Assembly (NCBI GenBank): GCA_964344565.1
Contig: CAYFNT010000011.1
Coordinates: forward strand, 1 to 64,000
Source of the DNA: JACNKJ01 sp964344565
Lineage (GTDB): Bacteria > Krumholzibacteriota > Krumholzibacteriia > JACNKJ01
Direction: 5' to 3'
DNA length: 64,000 nucleotides
Position 1 is the first letter of the stretch; each line of letters starts with the position of its first letter. Below are positions 15,461 to 24,308 of the stretch, piece by piece. The notes under the pieces were generated by a model. It did no database searches. It worked only from the letters and a program-made list of their open reading frames with translations, and was not told where the DNA came from. The translations under genes were made by a program, and so were the position numbers.

Positions 15461-18400
15461 ATGCGATCGTCGATTACCCTGATTCTGACCCTGATATCCC
15501 TTTGCCTTTTCACACTCGGCGCGGCCGCCGAAGTGCAGCTCCACCGGCTCGACCTCGAGGGCGGAGCCGCCGCGACGAAGCCGGAGTTCCGCATCCTGTC
15601 CCAGGACGAAAGCGGAGTGCGGCTGTCCTTCGTGCTCGACGCGCTCAACCTCGAGAAGTTCGAGGCGGACGGCGAGCTCTTCGATGCGCTCAGCATTCCC
15701 GGAGGCGGGATGCGCGGTGCGGACGGACACCCCGGCCTGCCGGTGATCAGCAAGCTCATCGCGCTTCCCGCGGGATCGAGCGCCAGGGTGAAGGTGCTGT
15801 CCCGAGAGGAGCAGGTGCTTCCCGACCTGAGGCTCTTCCCCGTGCAGCCCGACGGCGCCGAGCGTTTCGTCATGGACGAGGGCGCCTATCTGACCCCGAG
15901 CCTCGACGCCGCTCCCGACGTGGAGATCGGCGAGCCCGGCATGATGCGCGAATTGAGCGTGTCGGCCCTGCGCGTGAATCCGGTGCGATACGATCCGGTG
16001 AGCCGGGAAGCGCGCGTGGCCACCAGCATGGAGATCGAGATCGAGTTCGCGAGCGAAGCCGTCGAGGCGGCGGAGTTCATCCCCGAGTCCTTCCACCTGC
16101 TCTACAAGGACATGGTCCTCAACTACGAGGACTCCGGCTACTACCGCGAAGGCGTCACCGAGGTCGGCCCCGGCACCTACCTGCTCATCTACGACAACAC
16201 CGCCGGTGTTCTGACCCGCTTGGCTCCGCTTATCGAATGGCGTGAGAAGCAGGGCTACAAGGTGGTGGCGGTGTCCACCGACGAAACCGGCGGCAACAAC
16301 TGGCAGGTAGAAGACTACATCGACGATTTCTACGCTACCGCCGATCCTCCCCTCGAACATATCACATTGGTCGGCGACGCCAGCGGCTACATCACCGTTC
16401 CCTGCTTCTTCGAGAGCGTCTCCGGTTACGGCGGCGAAGGCGACCACTACTACTCGACCATCGTGGGCGGCGACGTGCTGTCGGACGTGCACATCGGACG
16501 CCTCTCGGTGACCAGCACCACCGAGCTGGAGGACGTGGTCAGCAAGCTCGTCACCTACGAGACCAGTCCTCCGATCTCCGATCCCGGCTGGTTCACCCGC
16601 GCGGGCCTCACGGGCGATCCGTCCAGCTCCGGCATCACGACCATCTACGTGAACCAGTGGCTCAAGGAGCAGCTGCTCCAGCACAACTACACCCAGGTCG
16701 ACACCATCTGGGGCGGCAACTTCCTGAGCGCCATGACCGCCAGCCTCAACCAGGGCCTGAGCGTCTTCGGCTATCGCGGATACTGGCACATGAGCGGCAT
16801 GAGCTCGGCCCACATCATGGCCCTGGGCAACCAGAAGGAACTGCCCTTCGCCATCATCGTGACCTGCGACACGGGCAGCTTCGCCAGCGACGCCAACTGC
16901 CGCTCCGAGGCCTTCTTCCGCGCGCCCAACGGCGGCGGCGTGGCCTCGGTGGGCACGGCCACCATCGGCACCCACACCCGCTACAACAACTGCTACTACA
17001 TGGGCGTCTGGCACGGCGCCATCAACGGCGAGGACCACCGAACCGGTTCGGCCCACACCCGCGGCAAGTACGAGCTCTATCACAACTATCAGATCTCGCA
17101 GCCGAACACGGTGGAGGTCTGGTCCATGTGGAACAACCTCATGGGCGACCCGGTCACCCAGCTCTGGTCCGCCTATCCCGAGGACCTCACCGTGGTGCAC
17201 CCGGCGAGTCTCCCCACCGGCGTGGGTTCGGTGCCCGTGACCGTGAGCAATCCCGGCGGCCCTCTGGAAGGCGCTCGCGTGGCGCTCTTCAAGGACGGCG
17301 ACATCCGAGTGACCGGCTACACCGACGCGGCGGGACAGGTGAACCTGCCCATCGAGGCCGCCGGTTCGGGAACCCTCTACGTGACGGTCATGTCCCACAA
17401 TCACATGCCCTACCTGGGCTCCCTTTCCCTGGGCAGCGTGAGCGCCTACGCGGCGGCGGAGAACCAGCTCATCGACGACGACATGAGCGGCGACAGCCAG
17501 GGCAATGGGGACAATCGCGTGAATCCCGGTGAGGCCATCGAGCTTTCCATCTCACTGCGCAATCTGGGGACCAGCACCGCCAACAACGTGAGCGCGACCC
17601 TGTCCAGCAACGATCCCTACGTCACGGTGGTGGACGACACGGAGACCTACGGCAACATCGCCTCCGGCGCCGAAGTCTGGTGCGCCGAGGACTTCGACGT
17701 GTTCATCGCCAACGACGCTCCCGGCGGATACGCCATCGAGCTGGATCTGACCGCGAGCGACGGCTTCCAGTCCTGGACCTCGCTGGTCGAACTCGACGTG
17801 CAGAGCGCGGCCTTCACCTACGAGGACTTCACCTTCGCCGGCGGCAATCCCGAACCCGGCGAATCCGGCACCCTGAGCGTGCAGATCCGCAACGACGGAA
17901 ACATCTCCGGGACGGCCATCAGCGCGGAACTGAGCAGCGTCAGCCCCTGGATCGTCATCAACGATCCGAGCGGCGGTTTCGGCAGCCTGCCCATAGGGGG
18001 CTCGGGCGAAAACACCTCCGATCCCTTCAGCATCACGGTGACTTCCGATTGCGTTCCCGGCCATCAGGCCGCCTTCGCCATGGAGCTCACCTTCAACGAC
18101 GGCGCCACCGATGTGGTGAACTTCTCCTTCACCGTGGGATCGGCCGGCGCGGGCGATCCCACCGGCCCGGACAGCTACGGATACTACGCGGTGGACAACA
18201 CCGACACGGGCTACGAATACGCGCCGGTCTACGACTGGGTGGAGGTCAATCCCAACCAGGGCGGGCCGGGCACGGATCTCGGACTGGGCGACTTCGGCTG
18301 GGAGCAGGACGACACCAGGACCGTCGATCTGCCCTTCGAGTTCAGCTACTACGGCGAGCCCTACGACAAGATCAGCATCTGCTCCAACGGCTGGGTCGCC

Positions 18401-20164
18401 ATGGGCGAGACCGAGATGAACTTCTACCGCAACTGGAACCTGCCCTGCGCGGGCGGCGCGGACAATCTCATCGCGGTCTTTTGGGACGACCTCTATCAGC
18501 AGGCTTCGAACATCGTGAGCAGCTGGTACGACGAGGCCAACCACCGCTACATCATCCAGTGGGACAACCTGAAGAACCGCGCCACCAGCGCCTTCCAGGA
18601 CTTCGAGCTGATTCTCCTGGACCCGGCCTATCACCCGACGAGCACGGGCGACGGCATCCTGCTCATGCAGTACAAGACCGTGAACAACACCGACAGCACC
18701 AACGGCTACGGCACGGTGGGCATCCAGAACAAGGACAGGACCGACGGTCTGACCTACACTTACTGGAACTCCTATCCGAGCAGCGCCGCCACACTGACCA
18801 CCGGCCGGGCCATCGCCTTCATGCCGGTGGCCTCGGTGCCTCTGCCCGCCTGCGTCGTGACGCCCGAGTCCATCTCGAAGATCCTGCCCCCGGACGGCAC
18901 GAGCCTCGAGATGCTGCACGTGAGTAACCAGGGCGAAGAGGGTTCGGTGCTGAACTACAGCCTCGAGATCATCGATCCGAATCTGCCGCGCAGCGTGGCG
19001 GGCTCCTGGCTCTCGCTGGATCCGTCCACCTACGTGGTGGGCTCCACGGTGGACTTCGGAGTCACCGTCTACAACGCCAGCACCGACGTGGAATGGCTCA
19101 GCGAAGTCACCCTCGACTTCCCGCCCGGGGCCGTGGTCAACAGCGGCACCGATCTCGTCGGTCCGAGCGGCAGCCTCTCCTTCAGCGGAACCGGCGACGG
19201 CGCGATGATCACCTGGTTCGATCCGGACGGCGGATGGGGGAACATCTACGACGGCGAGACCGCCACTGCGAGCATCAACGTGAGCTTCCCCGACGTGAGC
19301 GGCGACCTGCCCCTCACCTACGGAATCCAGGGCGACATCTACGGCGACGATCCCCACTACATCGAGGACGTCTTCACCCTCGTCATGGACGGTCCCGCGG
19401 TCCACGTGCTCGCGCCCAACGGCGGCGAAGTCTGGACCGTCGGCGAGCAGCAGACCATCAGCTTTAGCGCCGGCGGCGGATCGGGTCTGGTGGACATCTA
19501 CCTGCGCCGCGGAATCCTGGGCAACTGGGAGCTTCTCGCCAGCGACGTGGACGCGGGTTCGGGCAGCTTCCAGTGGAACGTCGACGCGCCCGGCAACATG
19601 AACTGCAAGGTGAAGGTGGCCGACAGCGGCGATCCCTCGGTCTTCGACGAGAGTGACGACTTCTTCACCATCCAGAACTCGCTGGACTGGATCTCCCTGG
19701 ACATCACCGAGGGGCAGCTCCAGGCCGGCGAGACCGACGACATCCGCGTGACCCTCGACGCCACCGACATGGTGGAGGGCACCTACGAGGCGGAGGTACT
19801 CGTGGTGAACAACGCGGGGCCCTCCATCGCGGTGCCGGTGACCCTCATCGTCAACGAGACGGGCACCGAGGTGGAAGTGGTTCCGGCCAGCGTCTTCCTC
19901 TCGAGGAACCATCCCAACCCATTCAACCCGAAGACCTCGATCAGCTTCGGTCTGCCCGAGTCGAAGAACGCGCGGCTGGCCGTCTACGATCCTGCGGGAC
20001 GTCTGGTGCGCATGCTCGTGAACGGTCCTCTGGCCGAGGGCATCCATGCCTACGAGTGGGACGGCCGGGACGAGTCCGGTGAAGCGGTGGCCTCGGGCGT
20101 CTACTTCGCCAAGCTGAACGCCGGCGAGATCAAACTGCATCAGAAAATGGTGCTCTTGAAATAG
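15461..20164 (+). CDS. Giant secreted C25 (gingipain-family) cysteine protease with type IX-like tail
   Basis: A 1567-residue protein. The signal peptide is about 1-23. A propeptide region (about 25-230) is followed by the C25 domain (about 235-560), with the strand T-Y-L-L-I-Y-D-N and the catalytic His443 (Y-R-G-Y-W-H-M-S) and Cys469 (I-I-V-T-C-D-T-G-S-F). Several beta-sandwich domains follow, including a D-D-D-M-S-G-D-S-Q-G-N-G-D-N-R-V-N-P-G-E calcium-type repeat opening at about 675. The C-terminal FlgD-like Ig domain (HPNPFNPKTSISFGLPES, EWDGRDESGEAVASGVYF) ends QKMVLLK. GGAGG lies five bases before the ATG. By analogy with gingipains it is exported by type IX secretion and degrades proteins outside the cell. 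Confidence 0.92.
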   Translation: MRSSITLILTLISLCLFTLGAAAEVQLHRLDLEGGAAATKPEFRILSQDESGVRLSFVLDALNLEKFEADGELFDALSIPGGGMRGADGHPGLPVISKLIALPAGSSARVKVLSREEQVLPDLRLFPVQPDGAERFVMDEGAYLTPSLDAAPDVEIGEPGMMRELSVSALRVNPVRYDPVSREARVATSMEIEIEFASEAVEAAEFIPESFHLLYKDMVLNYEDSGYYREGVTEVGPGTYLLIYDNTAGVLTRLAPLIEWREKQGYKVVAVSTDETGGNNWQVEDYIDDFYATADPPLEHITLVGDASGYITVPCFFESVSGYGGEGDHYYSTIVGGDVLSDVHIGRLSVTSTTELEDVVSKLVTYETSPPISDPGWFTRAGLTGDPSSSGITTIYVNQWLKEQLLQHNYTQVDTIWGGNFLSAMTASLNQGLSVFGYRGYWHMSGMSSAHIMALGNQKELPFAIIVTCDTGSFASDANCRSEAFFRAPNGGGVASVGTATIGTHTRYNNCYYMGVWHGAINGEDHRTGSAHTRGKYELYHNYQISQPNTVEVWSMWNNLMGDPVTQLWSAYPEDLTVVHPASLPTGVGSVPVTVSNPGGPLEGARVALFKDGDIRVTGYTDAAGQVNLPIEAAGSGTLYVTVMSHNHMPYLGSLSLGSVSAYAAAENQLIDDDMSGDSQGNGDNRVNPGEAIELSISLRNLGTSTANNVSATLSSNDPYVTVVDDTETYGNIASGAEVWCAEDFDVFIANDAPGGYAIELDLTASDGFQSWTSLVELDVQSAAFTYEDFTFAGGNPEPGESGTLSVQIRNDGNISGTAISAELSSVSPWIVINDPSGGFGSLPIGGSGENTSDPFSITVTSDCVPGHQAAFAMELTFNDGATDVVNFSFTVGSAGAGDPTGPDSYGYYAVDNTDTGYEYAPVYDWVEVNPNQGGPGTDLGLGDFGWEQDDTRTVDLPFEFSYYGEPYDKISICSNGWVAMGETEMNFYRNWNLPCAGGADNLIAVFWDDLYQQASNIVSSWYDEANHRYIIQWDNLKNRATSAFQDFELILLDPAYHPTSTGDGILLMQYKTVNNTDSTNGYGTVGIQNKDRTDGLTYTYWNSYPSSAATLTTGRAIAFMPVASVPLPACVVTPESISKILPPDGTSLEMLHVSNQGEEGSVLNYSLEIIDPNLPRSVAGSWLSLDPSTYVVGSTVDFGVTVYNASTDVEWLSEVTLDFPPGAVVNSGTDLVGPSGSLSFSGTGDGAMITWFDPDGGWGNIYDGETATASINVSFPDVSGDLPLTYGIQGDIYGDDPHYIEDVFTLVMDGPAVHVLAPNGGEVWTVGEQQTISFSAGGGSGLVDIYLRRGILGNWELLASDVDAGSGSFQWNVDAPGNMNCKVKVADSGDPSVFDESDDFFTIQNSLDWISLDITEGQLQAGETDDIRVTLDATDMVEGTYEAEVLVVNNAGPSIAVPVTLIVNETGTEVEVVPASVFLSRNHPNPFNPKTSISFGLPESKNARLAVYDPAGRLVRMLVNGPLAEGIHAYEWDGRDESGEAVASGVYFAKLNAGEIKLHQKMVLLK

Positions 20165-20169
20165 AGGTT

Positions 20170-20249
20170 GGGGAGGGATGAGCTCCCTCCCCTCCTTCCG
20201 CTTCGAAAGTCAGTCGGGGAGGGACTCATCCCTCCCCGATCTCTATTTT
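20170..20249 (+). terminator. Tandem terminator hairpins after the C25 protease
   Basis: Two stems built from the same GGGGAGGGA motif. The first is GGGAGGGA...TCCCTCCC near 20170-20192. The second, stronger one is TCGGGGAGGGA-CTCA-TCCCTCCCCGA at 20214-20239, followed by TCTCTATTTT. The rest of the 225-bp gap before the WD40 gene shows nothing else definite. Confidence 0.65.
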
Positions 20250-20389
20250 CACGCATACGACAGCACTTGGTCACGTCAATGACACCTGCAGAAGTTTAAA
20301 CTTCAACGATCTCCGTCACGGTCGGCGCGGTCGGGTGTAAGCTTAGGGACAGCCGGTCAATGTTGAATTCGCCAGTGGGAGGGCGCGAG

Positions 20390-21685
20390 ATGAAGCCGAT
20401 GCGACTGATCAAAGCGGGAATCTGCCTGATGCTGCTGATCGCCGGAAACGCACTCGCCCAGGGAGCGCCCGACATCATCTGGCAAAGGGACGATCACAGC
20501 GCCAGCGTGCGGGGCGTGGCCTTCACCTCGGATGACCAGCATGTCATCTCGGGAGCGGACCTCGGCGATAGCACATTCCGGCTCTGGGCCGCGGGCGACG
20601 GCGCTCCCGCCGGCGAGTTCTCGCTGGCGCCCCACGCGGTCATCTCGGTCGCCCACGTTCCCGGCAGCGATTGGGTGGCCGTGGGATACATCGTGTCCGG
20701 ATATCCCCCGGGCGGCGTGTCGGCGGTCTGGGATCTGGAGACCGGCCAGGAGCGATTCACTTCGGGCGGCTGCTTCGTGGACGTATCCGCCGACGGAATG
20801 CTGCTAGCCTCGGGCGGCGGCGGAGTGAACCGCTACGTTTCCATCTGCCGCCTGTCCGACGGCCAGGAACTCCATTCCATCTACACCGGCGCCTACATCC
20901 ACGACCTGGCCTTCGCGCCCGACGGCAGCATGGTGGCGACGGCCGGGGGCGACAATGCCGTGAAGTTCTGGGACGTCGAAAGCGGAACCCTGATTCGAAG
21001 CATCTCGGCTCACGACGATGACGTCAGCGCCCTGGCCTTCTCTTCCGACGGTGCCATTCTGGCCAGCGGCGCGGGGGGCTGGGACGGCAGCGACGATTCC
21101 TCCATCAAACTCTGGAACGTGGCCGAGGGCACCCTGATCGACACCTTCGAAGGCCACGGCGATTGGGTCTATGCTCTCGACTTCTCCCCCGACGGAGGCA
21201 TCCTGCTGTCCTCGGGGCGCGACGGTTCCCAGGGCGACATCAGGTTTTGGAGCGTCGCTAGCGGCGAACTGATGCGCTGGTACTCGGCCTCCGCCTACGA
21301 TCTAGAATTCTCCTCGGACGGTTCGACATTCGCCTACGGCAGCGCCTTCAGCGAGGTGGTCCTCGCCGCCAATCCGCTGATGCCGACCTCGGCGGCGGAC
21401 TTCCTGCCAAGCTCCCTCGCCCTGCGGGCCTCGCCCAATCCCATGCGCGGCAGCACGCGGCTGAACTTCAACCTGCCCACGGCCTCGGCCTTGCGATTGA
21501 GCATCCACGATGTGAGCGGCCGCAAAGTTGCGGAGCTGTTCGATGGTCGCCGCGAGGTTGGAGATCATCATCTAGATTGGGACGGCCGCGACGCCGCCGG
21601 CCGTGTCCTGGTTCCCGGTGTCTACTTCGCGCGCCTGTTCGACGGTCGCTCGGTGACTTCGAGCAAACTGGTCCTGTTGCGATAA
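20390..21685 (+). CDS. Secreted WD40-repeat protein with type IX-like tail
   Basis: A 431-residue protein. The start ATG 20390 is preceded by GGAGGG at six bases; residues 1-22 or so are a signal peptide ending G-N-A-L-A. About 290 residues form WD40 blades with repeated A-F-S-x-D-G and K-L-W/K-F-W strands (V-K-F-W-D-V-E-S-G-T-L, I-K-L-W-N-V-A-E-G-T-L, I-R-F-W-S-V-A-S-G-E-L), probably a six- or seven-bladed propeller. The last 90 residues are a FlgD-like Ig domain (RLSIHDVSGRKVAELF, DWDGRDAAGRVLVPGVYF) ending SKLVLLR. It is extracellular, likely a binding scaffold. It follows the C25 protease, which carries the same tail. Confidence 0.88.
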   Translation: MKPMRLIKAGICLMLLIAGNALAQGAPDIIWQRDDHSASVRGVAFTSDDQHVISGADLGDSTFRLWAAGDGAPAGEFSLAPHAVISVAHVPGSDWVAVGYIVSGYPPGGVSAVWDLETGQERFTSGGCFVDVSADGMLLASGGGGVNRYVSICRLSDGQELHSIYTGAYIHDLAFAPDGSMVATAGGDNAVKFWDVESGTLIRSISAHDDDVSALAFSSDGAILASGAGGWDGSDDSSIKLWNVAEGTLIDTFEGHGDWVYALDFSPDGGILLSSGRDGSQGDIRFWSVASGELMRWYSASAYDLEFSSDGSTFAYGSAFSEVVLAANPLMPTSAADFLPSSLALRASPNPMRGSTRLNFNLPTASALRLSIHDVSGRKVAELFDGRREVGDHHLDWDGRDAAGRVLVPGVYFARLFDGRSVTSSKLVLLR

Positions 21686-21711
21686 ACTTTCGGGACAGGC
21701 CTGAAAGAAAA

Positions 21712-21731
21712 CCCCCGGCCCTCGCCGGGGG
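21712..21731 (-). terminator. Terminator hairpin for the minus-strand secreted-protein gene
   Basis: CCCCCGGC-CCTC-GCCGGGGG forms an 8-bp stem. On the minus strand it is followed by TTTTCTTTC. The 105-bp heptamer array lies between it and the gene's stop codon, so the array is probably transcribed. Confidence 0.6.
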
Positions 21732-21736
21732 ATTAT

Positions 21737-21841
21737 CTGGTGACTGGAGACTGGTGACTGGAGACTGGCGACTGGAGACTGTCGCCTGGCGACTGGCGAC
21801 TGGTGACTGGAGACTGGCGACTGGAGACTGTCGCCTGTCGC
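21737..21841. repeat. Heptamer repeat array C (15 units of CTGGNGA)
   Basis: Fifteen uninterrupted 7-bp units: CTGGTGA, CTGGAGA, CTGGCGA and CTGTCGC variants. The five-unit order T-A-C-A-variant occurs twice, 49 bp apart, indicating higher-order duplication. The array abuts the stop codon (21842-21844) of the minus-strand gene and ends at the terminator stem of the same gene. Confidence 0.9.
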
Positions 21842-22936
21842 CTATTCCCCCAACAGCGCCCGCCTGATCGACCCGTCCAGCATGCCCGGCATGGATGCGT
21901 ACTTCATGAAGGCGCCCTTGCCCGCGTCCCAGAAAAACTGGTCCATGCGGAACATCTCCTTGGCGCTGCGCACCTGGATCTCGTCGCCGTCCAGGTAGAT
22001 GAGCACCTCGATGGGAAAGGCGCAGACGTGATCGAGGCCCGGCGAGCGCCAGTCGCCCTCGGCGCGCTTCATGCCGGCGATGTGCATGGCTAGGGCTTCG
22101 GTGCGCGGCCGCGTGATGCCCAGCAGGATGGCCTTGCCCGGCACCTCCTTGCGCGCGGCGAGCTTCCACTTGAGATCCGCGTCAGGATCGGGAGTCCAGC
22201 GGTATTTCAGATCCTTTCCATCGGGAGTGAAGGCCGCCAGGTTCGCGGTGATGCGATCGGCCAGCGCGTTCATCTGCAGGGTGGCGTCGTCCACGACGGC
22301 TTCGGAATGGAGGAGGGGGAACTGACCCTCGCTGCGGAAGTAGGTCATGGGTCCGACCATCATGAACATGTCCTTCTTGCCTTCGCGCAGACGGTCCCGA
22401 TCGCGAAGGGGAGGCATGGGCTCGTTCGCGGTGGGCTTGCCGAATGCGCTGCTTACCCGGTCCCGAATCCTTCCGGCCAGGGCCGCGGCCTGGCCCGCCA
22501 TGGCGGCGTAGAGGGTCTCGTCCTCCAGATCGTTGCCCACGATACGGGCCAGTGTTTCCGGCTGCAGCATGGTGATCCGGAGGCCCCCCGGTTCCTCGCT
22601 CAGACCCAGGCGCATCATGCCGGCGGCCGCGTACTTGGGATGCAGATCCGCGAGAGCGTTCAGGTAGGCTTCGTCGATGAAGACGATCAGATAGCCGCGC
22701 CGGCCGTCCCGATCGCCTGCGTCCTCCCGCACGTGGTCGGGGGGCGTCACCGGCCCCCGATGGAGGAGTTCGAATCCCTCGTCGTACTCCAAGGCTTCGC
22801 TGAGGGTCAGCACGGCCGCTTCCAGGGTCATGCCCTCCGGAGCGAAGCCGAGATTCTCGTAGATGCCGTAGAGAGGCCCGTCCGCCAGGGCGGCGAAAGC
22901 GAAAATCATGAAAACCATGGCGAGGCGCACGATCAT
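21842..22936 (-). CDS. Exported protein, possibly DUF302-related
   Basis: A 364-residue protein. ATG 22936 is preferred (GGAGGA just upstream) over an ATG four codons earlier. Residues 1-18 (MIVRLAMVFMIFAFAALA) form a signal peptide. The segment T-L-E-A-A-V-L-T-L-S-E-A-L near residue 38 and the C-terminal F-P-I-E-V-L-I-Y-L-D-G-D-E-I-Q-V with M-F-R-M-D-Q-F-F faintly resemble the DUF302 core. This is a weak impression, not a firm assignment. It is periplasmic or secreted and has no FlgD tail. The stop codon directly abuts heptamer array C. Confidence 0.55.
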   Translation of the reverse strand: MIVRLAMVFMIFAFAALADGPLYGIYENLGFAPEGMTLEAAVLTLSEALEYDEGFELLHRGPVTPPDHVREDAGDRDGRRGYLIVFIDEAYLNALADLHPKYAAAGMMRLGLSEEPGGLRITMLQPETLARIVGNDLEDETLYAAMAGQAAALAGRIRDRVSSAFGKPTANEPMPPLRDRDRLREGKKDMFMMVGPMTYFRSEGQFPLLHSEAVVDDATLQMNALADRITANLAAFTPDGKDLKYRWTPDPDADLKWKLAARKEVPGKAILLGITRPRTEALAMHIAGMKRAEGDWRSPGLDHVCAFPIEVLIYLDGDEIQVRSAKEMFRMDQFFWDAGKGAFMKYASMPGMLDGSIRRALLGE

Positions 22937-23050
22937 GATGTCCTCCATTCAGGGGATGGTTGATGGGAGCGAGTATTGGCGATCTGAATATCCTCTAGCA
23001 AATCGTTTCGTTTTCCGCGAACTTTGTGCAGGATGTCGGAGGGGGACGCC

Positions 23051-23698
23051 TTGAAGCCTAAGATCAAGATCTGCTGCATGCTCGACGCCGAAGAGGCGCG
23101 GCTCGCCCTGAAGGCGGGGGCCGACGCCCTGGGCTTCGTGTCATCCATGCCAAGCGGACCGGGAGTCATTCCCGAAGTTGAGATCGCCGAGATCATCGCC
23201 GGCCTGCCTCCGGGCACCGACAGCTTCCTGCTCAGCTCGAAGACGGATGCCGATGTCCTGCGCGCACAGGTCCATCGATGCCGTCCTGCGACCCTGCAGC
23301 TCTGCGAGACGCCCGAGCCGGCCCTGCTGCGATCGCTGCGCGAGATGCTGCCGGACCTGCGGCTCGTTCCCGTGATCCATGTACGGGGGGCCGACTCGGT
23401 GGGGGAGGCTCTGGCTCTGGCCGAGCTGTCCGACGCGCTGCTGCTGGACTCGGGCCGTCCGGATGCCGAACGGAAGAGCCTCGGCGGCACCGGTGAAGTG
23501 CACGACTGGAGCATCAGCCGCGAGATTCGCGAGGCGGCGACGGTGCCGGTCTTCCTCGCGGGCGGACTGAATCCCGAAAACGTGGGAGAGGCGCTTCGCG
23601 TGGTTGAGCCCGACGGACTGGATGTCTGCTCGGGCGTGCGCACCGGCGGACGCCTCGACGAAGCCAAACTGCAAGCCTTCCTGAAGGGAGCGGCATGA
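23051..23698 (+). CDS. trpF: Phosphoribosylanthranilate isomerase-like (TrpF) protein, atypical
   Basis: A 215-residue TIM-barrel protein. A TTG start at 23051 is preferred because GGAGGGGG lies five bases upstream and the product then begins KPKIKICC, as TrpF proteins do. TrpF landmarks are K-I-K-I-C with the catalytic Cys, A-G-A-D-A-L-G-F-V, A-L-L-L-D-S with the catalytic Asp, G-G-T-G-x-x-x-D-W, V-F-L-A-G-G-L-N-P-E-N-V and G-L-D-V-C-S-G-V. The usual S-P-R-Y-V motif after G-F-V is replaced by P-S-G-P-G-V-I, losing the substrate-binding Arg. No other trp gene is present, so it may be a divergent enzyme or have a changed substrate. Confidence 0.75.
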   Translation: MKPKIKICCMLDAEEARLALKAGADALGFVSSMPSGPGVIPEVEIAEIIAGLPPGTDSFLLSSKTDADVLRAQVHRCRPATLQLCETPEPALLRSLREMLPDLRLVPVIHVRGADSVGEALALAELSDALLLDSGRPDAERKSLGGTGEVHDWSISREIREAATVPVFLAGGLNPENVGEALRVVEPDGLDVCSGVRTGGRLDEAKLQAFLKGAA

Positions 23699-23741
23699 AA
23701 CCGCCCGAAGCAGTCCCGACGAGTTTTCTAACTGGATCTCC

Positions 23742-24308
23742 GTGAGCGGCCTCATCGCGGCCGGAGAGCTGGTGCAGCTCCGTGACCGCGAGCCCGCCGA
23801 CCTCGAAGCCTATCTCCGCTGGATGCAGGAGGGCCAGTGGCGCGACTTCGACGCGCCCTGGGAGCACATGCCCCTGGATTCGGACGAAACTCGCATCAAG
23901 CAGAAGCTCGCCTTCCTGTCCAAATGCGAGAACCTGCCCGAACCGAGGAACTCGGCCATCATCGCCGATCGCGAGGGCCGCGCCATGGGCTGGATCAACC
24001 GCTATATCCGCCGCAAGGGCATGGAGGACACCTGGTTCCTCGGCATCAACATCTGCGAGGACGCGGAGCTCGAACGCGGCTGCGGCACCGAGGCCCTTCG
24101 ACTGTGGATCGACTATCTCTTCGGCCATTCAGAGATTCATCGACTCGCTTTGGACACCTGGTCCTTCAATGGGCGCATGATTCGCGTGGCGGAAAAGGTG
24201 GGTTTCAGGCTTGAGGGATGCCGGCGGGAGGAGATGCGATGGAAGGGCGAGTGGCTCGATCACGTGGAGTTCGGATTGCTGCGACGGGAGTGGGGAGAAA
24301 GCGCCTAG
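23742..24308 (+). CDS. GNAT-family N-acetyltransferase (RimJ/RimL type)
   Basis: A 188-residue acetyltransferase starting at GTG 23742. It shows V-Q-L-R-D-R-E-P-A-D-L-E-A-Y at the N-terminus, W-F-L-G-I-N-I near the middle, an acetyl-CoA pyrophosphate loop E-R-G-C-G-T-E-A-L-R, and N-G-R-M-I-R-V-A-E-K-V-G-F-R-L-E-G near the end, all usual for Acetyltransf_3 proteins that modify protein N-termini or small amines. It is 43 bp downstream of the TrpF-like gene. Its stop interlocks with that of the convergent glycosyltransferase in CTAG. Confidence 0.88.
   Translation: MSGLIAAGELVQLRDREPADLEAYLRWMQEGQWRDFDAPWEHMPLDSDETRIKQKLAFLSKCENLPEPRNSAIIADREGRAMGWINRYIRRKGMEDTWFLGINICEDAELERGCGTEALRLWIDYLFGHSEIHRLALDTWSFNGRMIRVAEKVGFRLEGCRREEMRWKGEWLDHVEFGLLRREWGESA

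Noticed and set aside
14897..17404. 835-codon minus-strand frame spanning the acyl-CoA dehydrogenase and C25 genes
   Set aside because: It crosses two well supported genes on different strands and an intergenic promoter, and shows shadow-type composition.
17552..20140. Very long open frame (862 codons) antisense to the C25 protease
   Set aside because: It mirrors a high-GC coding strand, is rich in Val, His, Asp, Gly and Arg with no recognisable domain, and the sense strand has signal peptide, catalytic and tail motifs.
21737..21841. Possible small CRISPR array or DNA-uptake repeats
   Set aside because: Units are 7 bp with no spacers and no cas genes near; this is a tandem array, not repeat-spacer structure.
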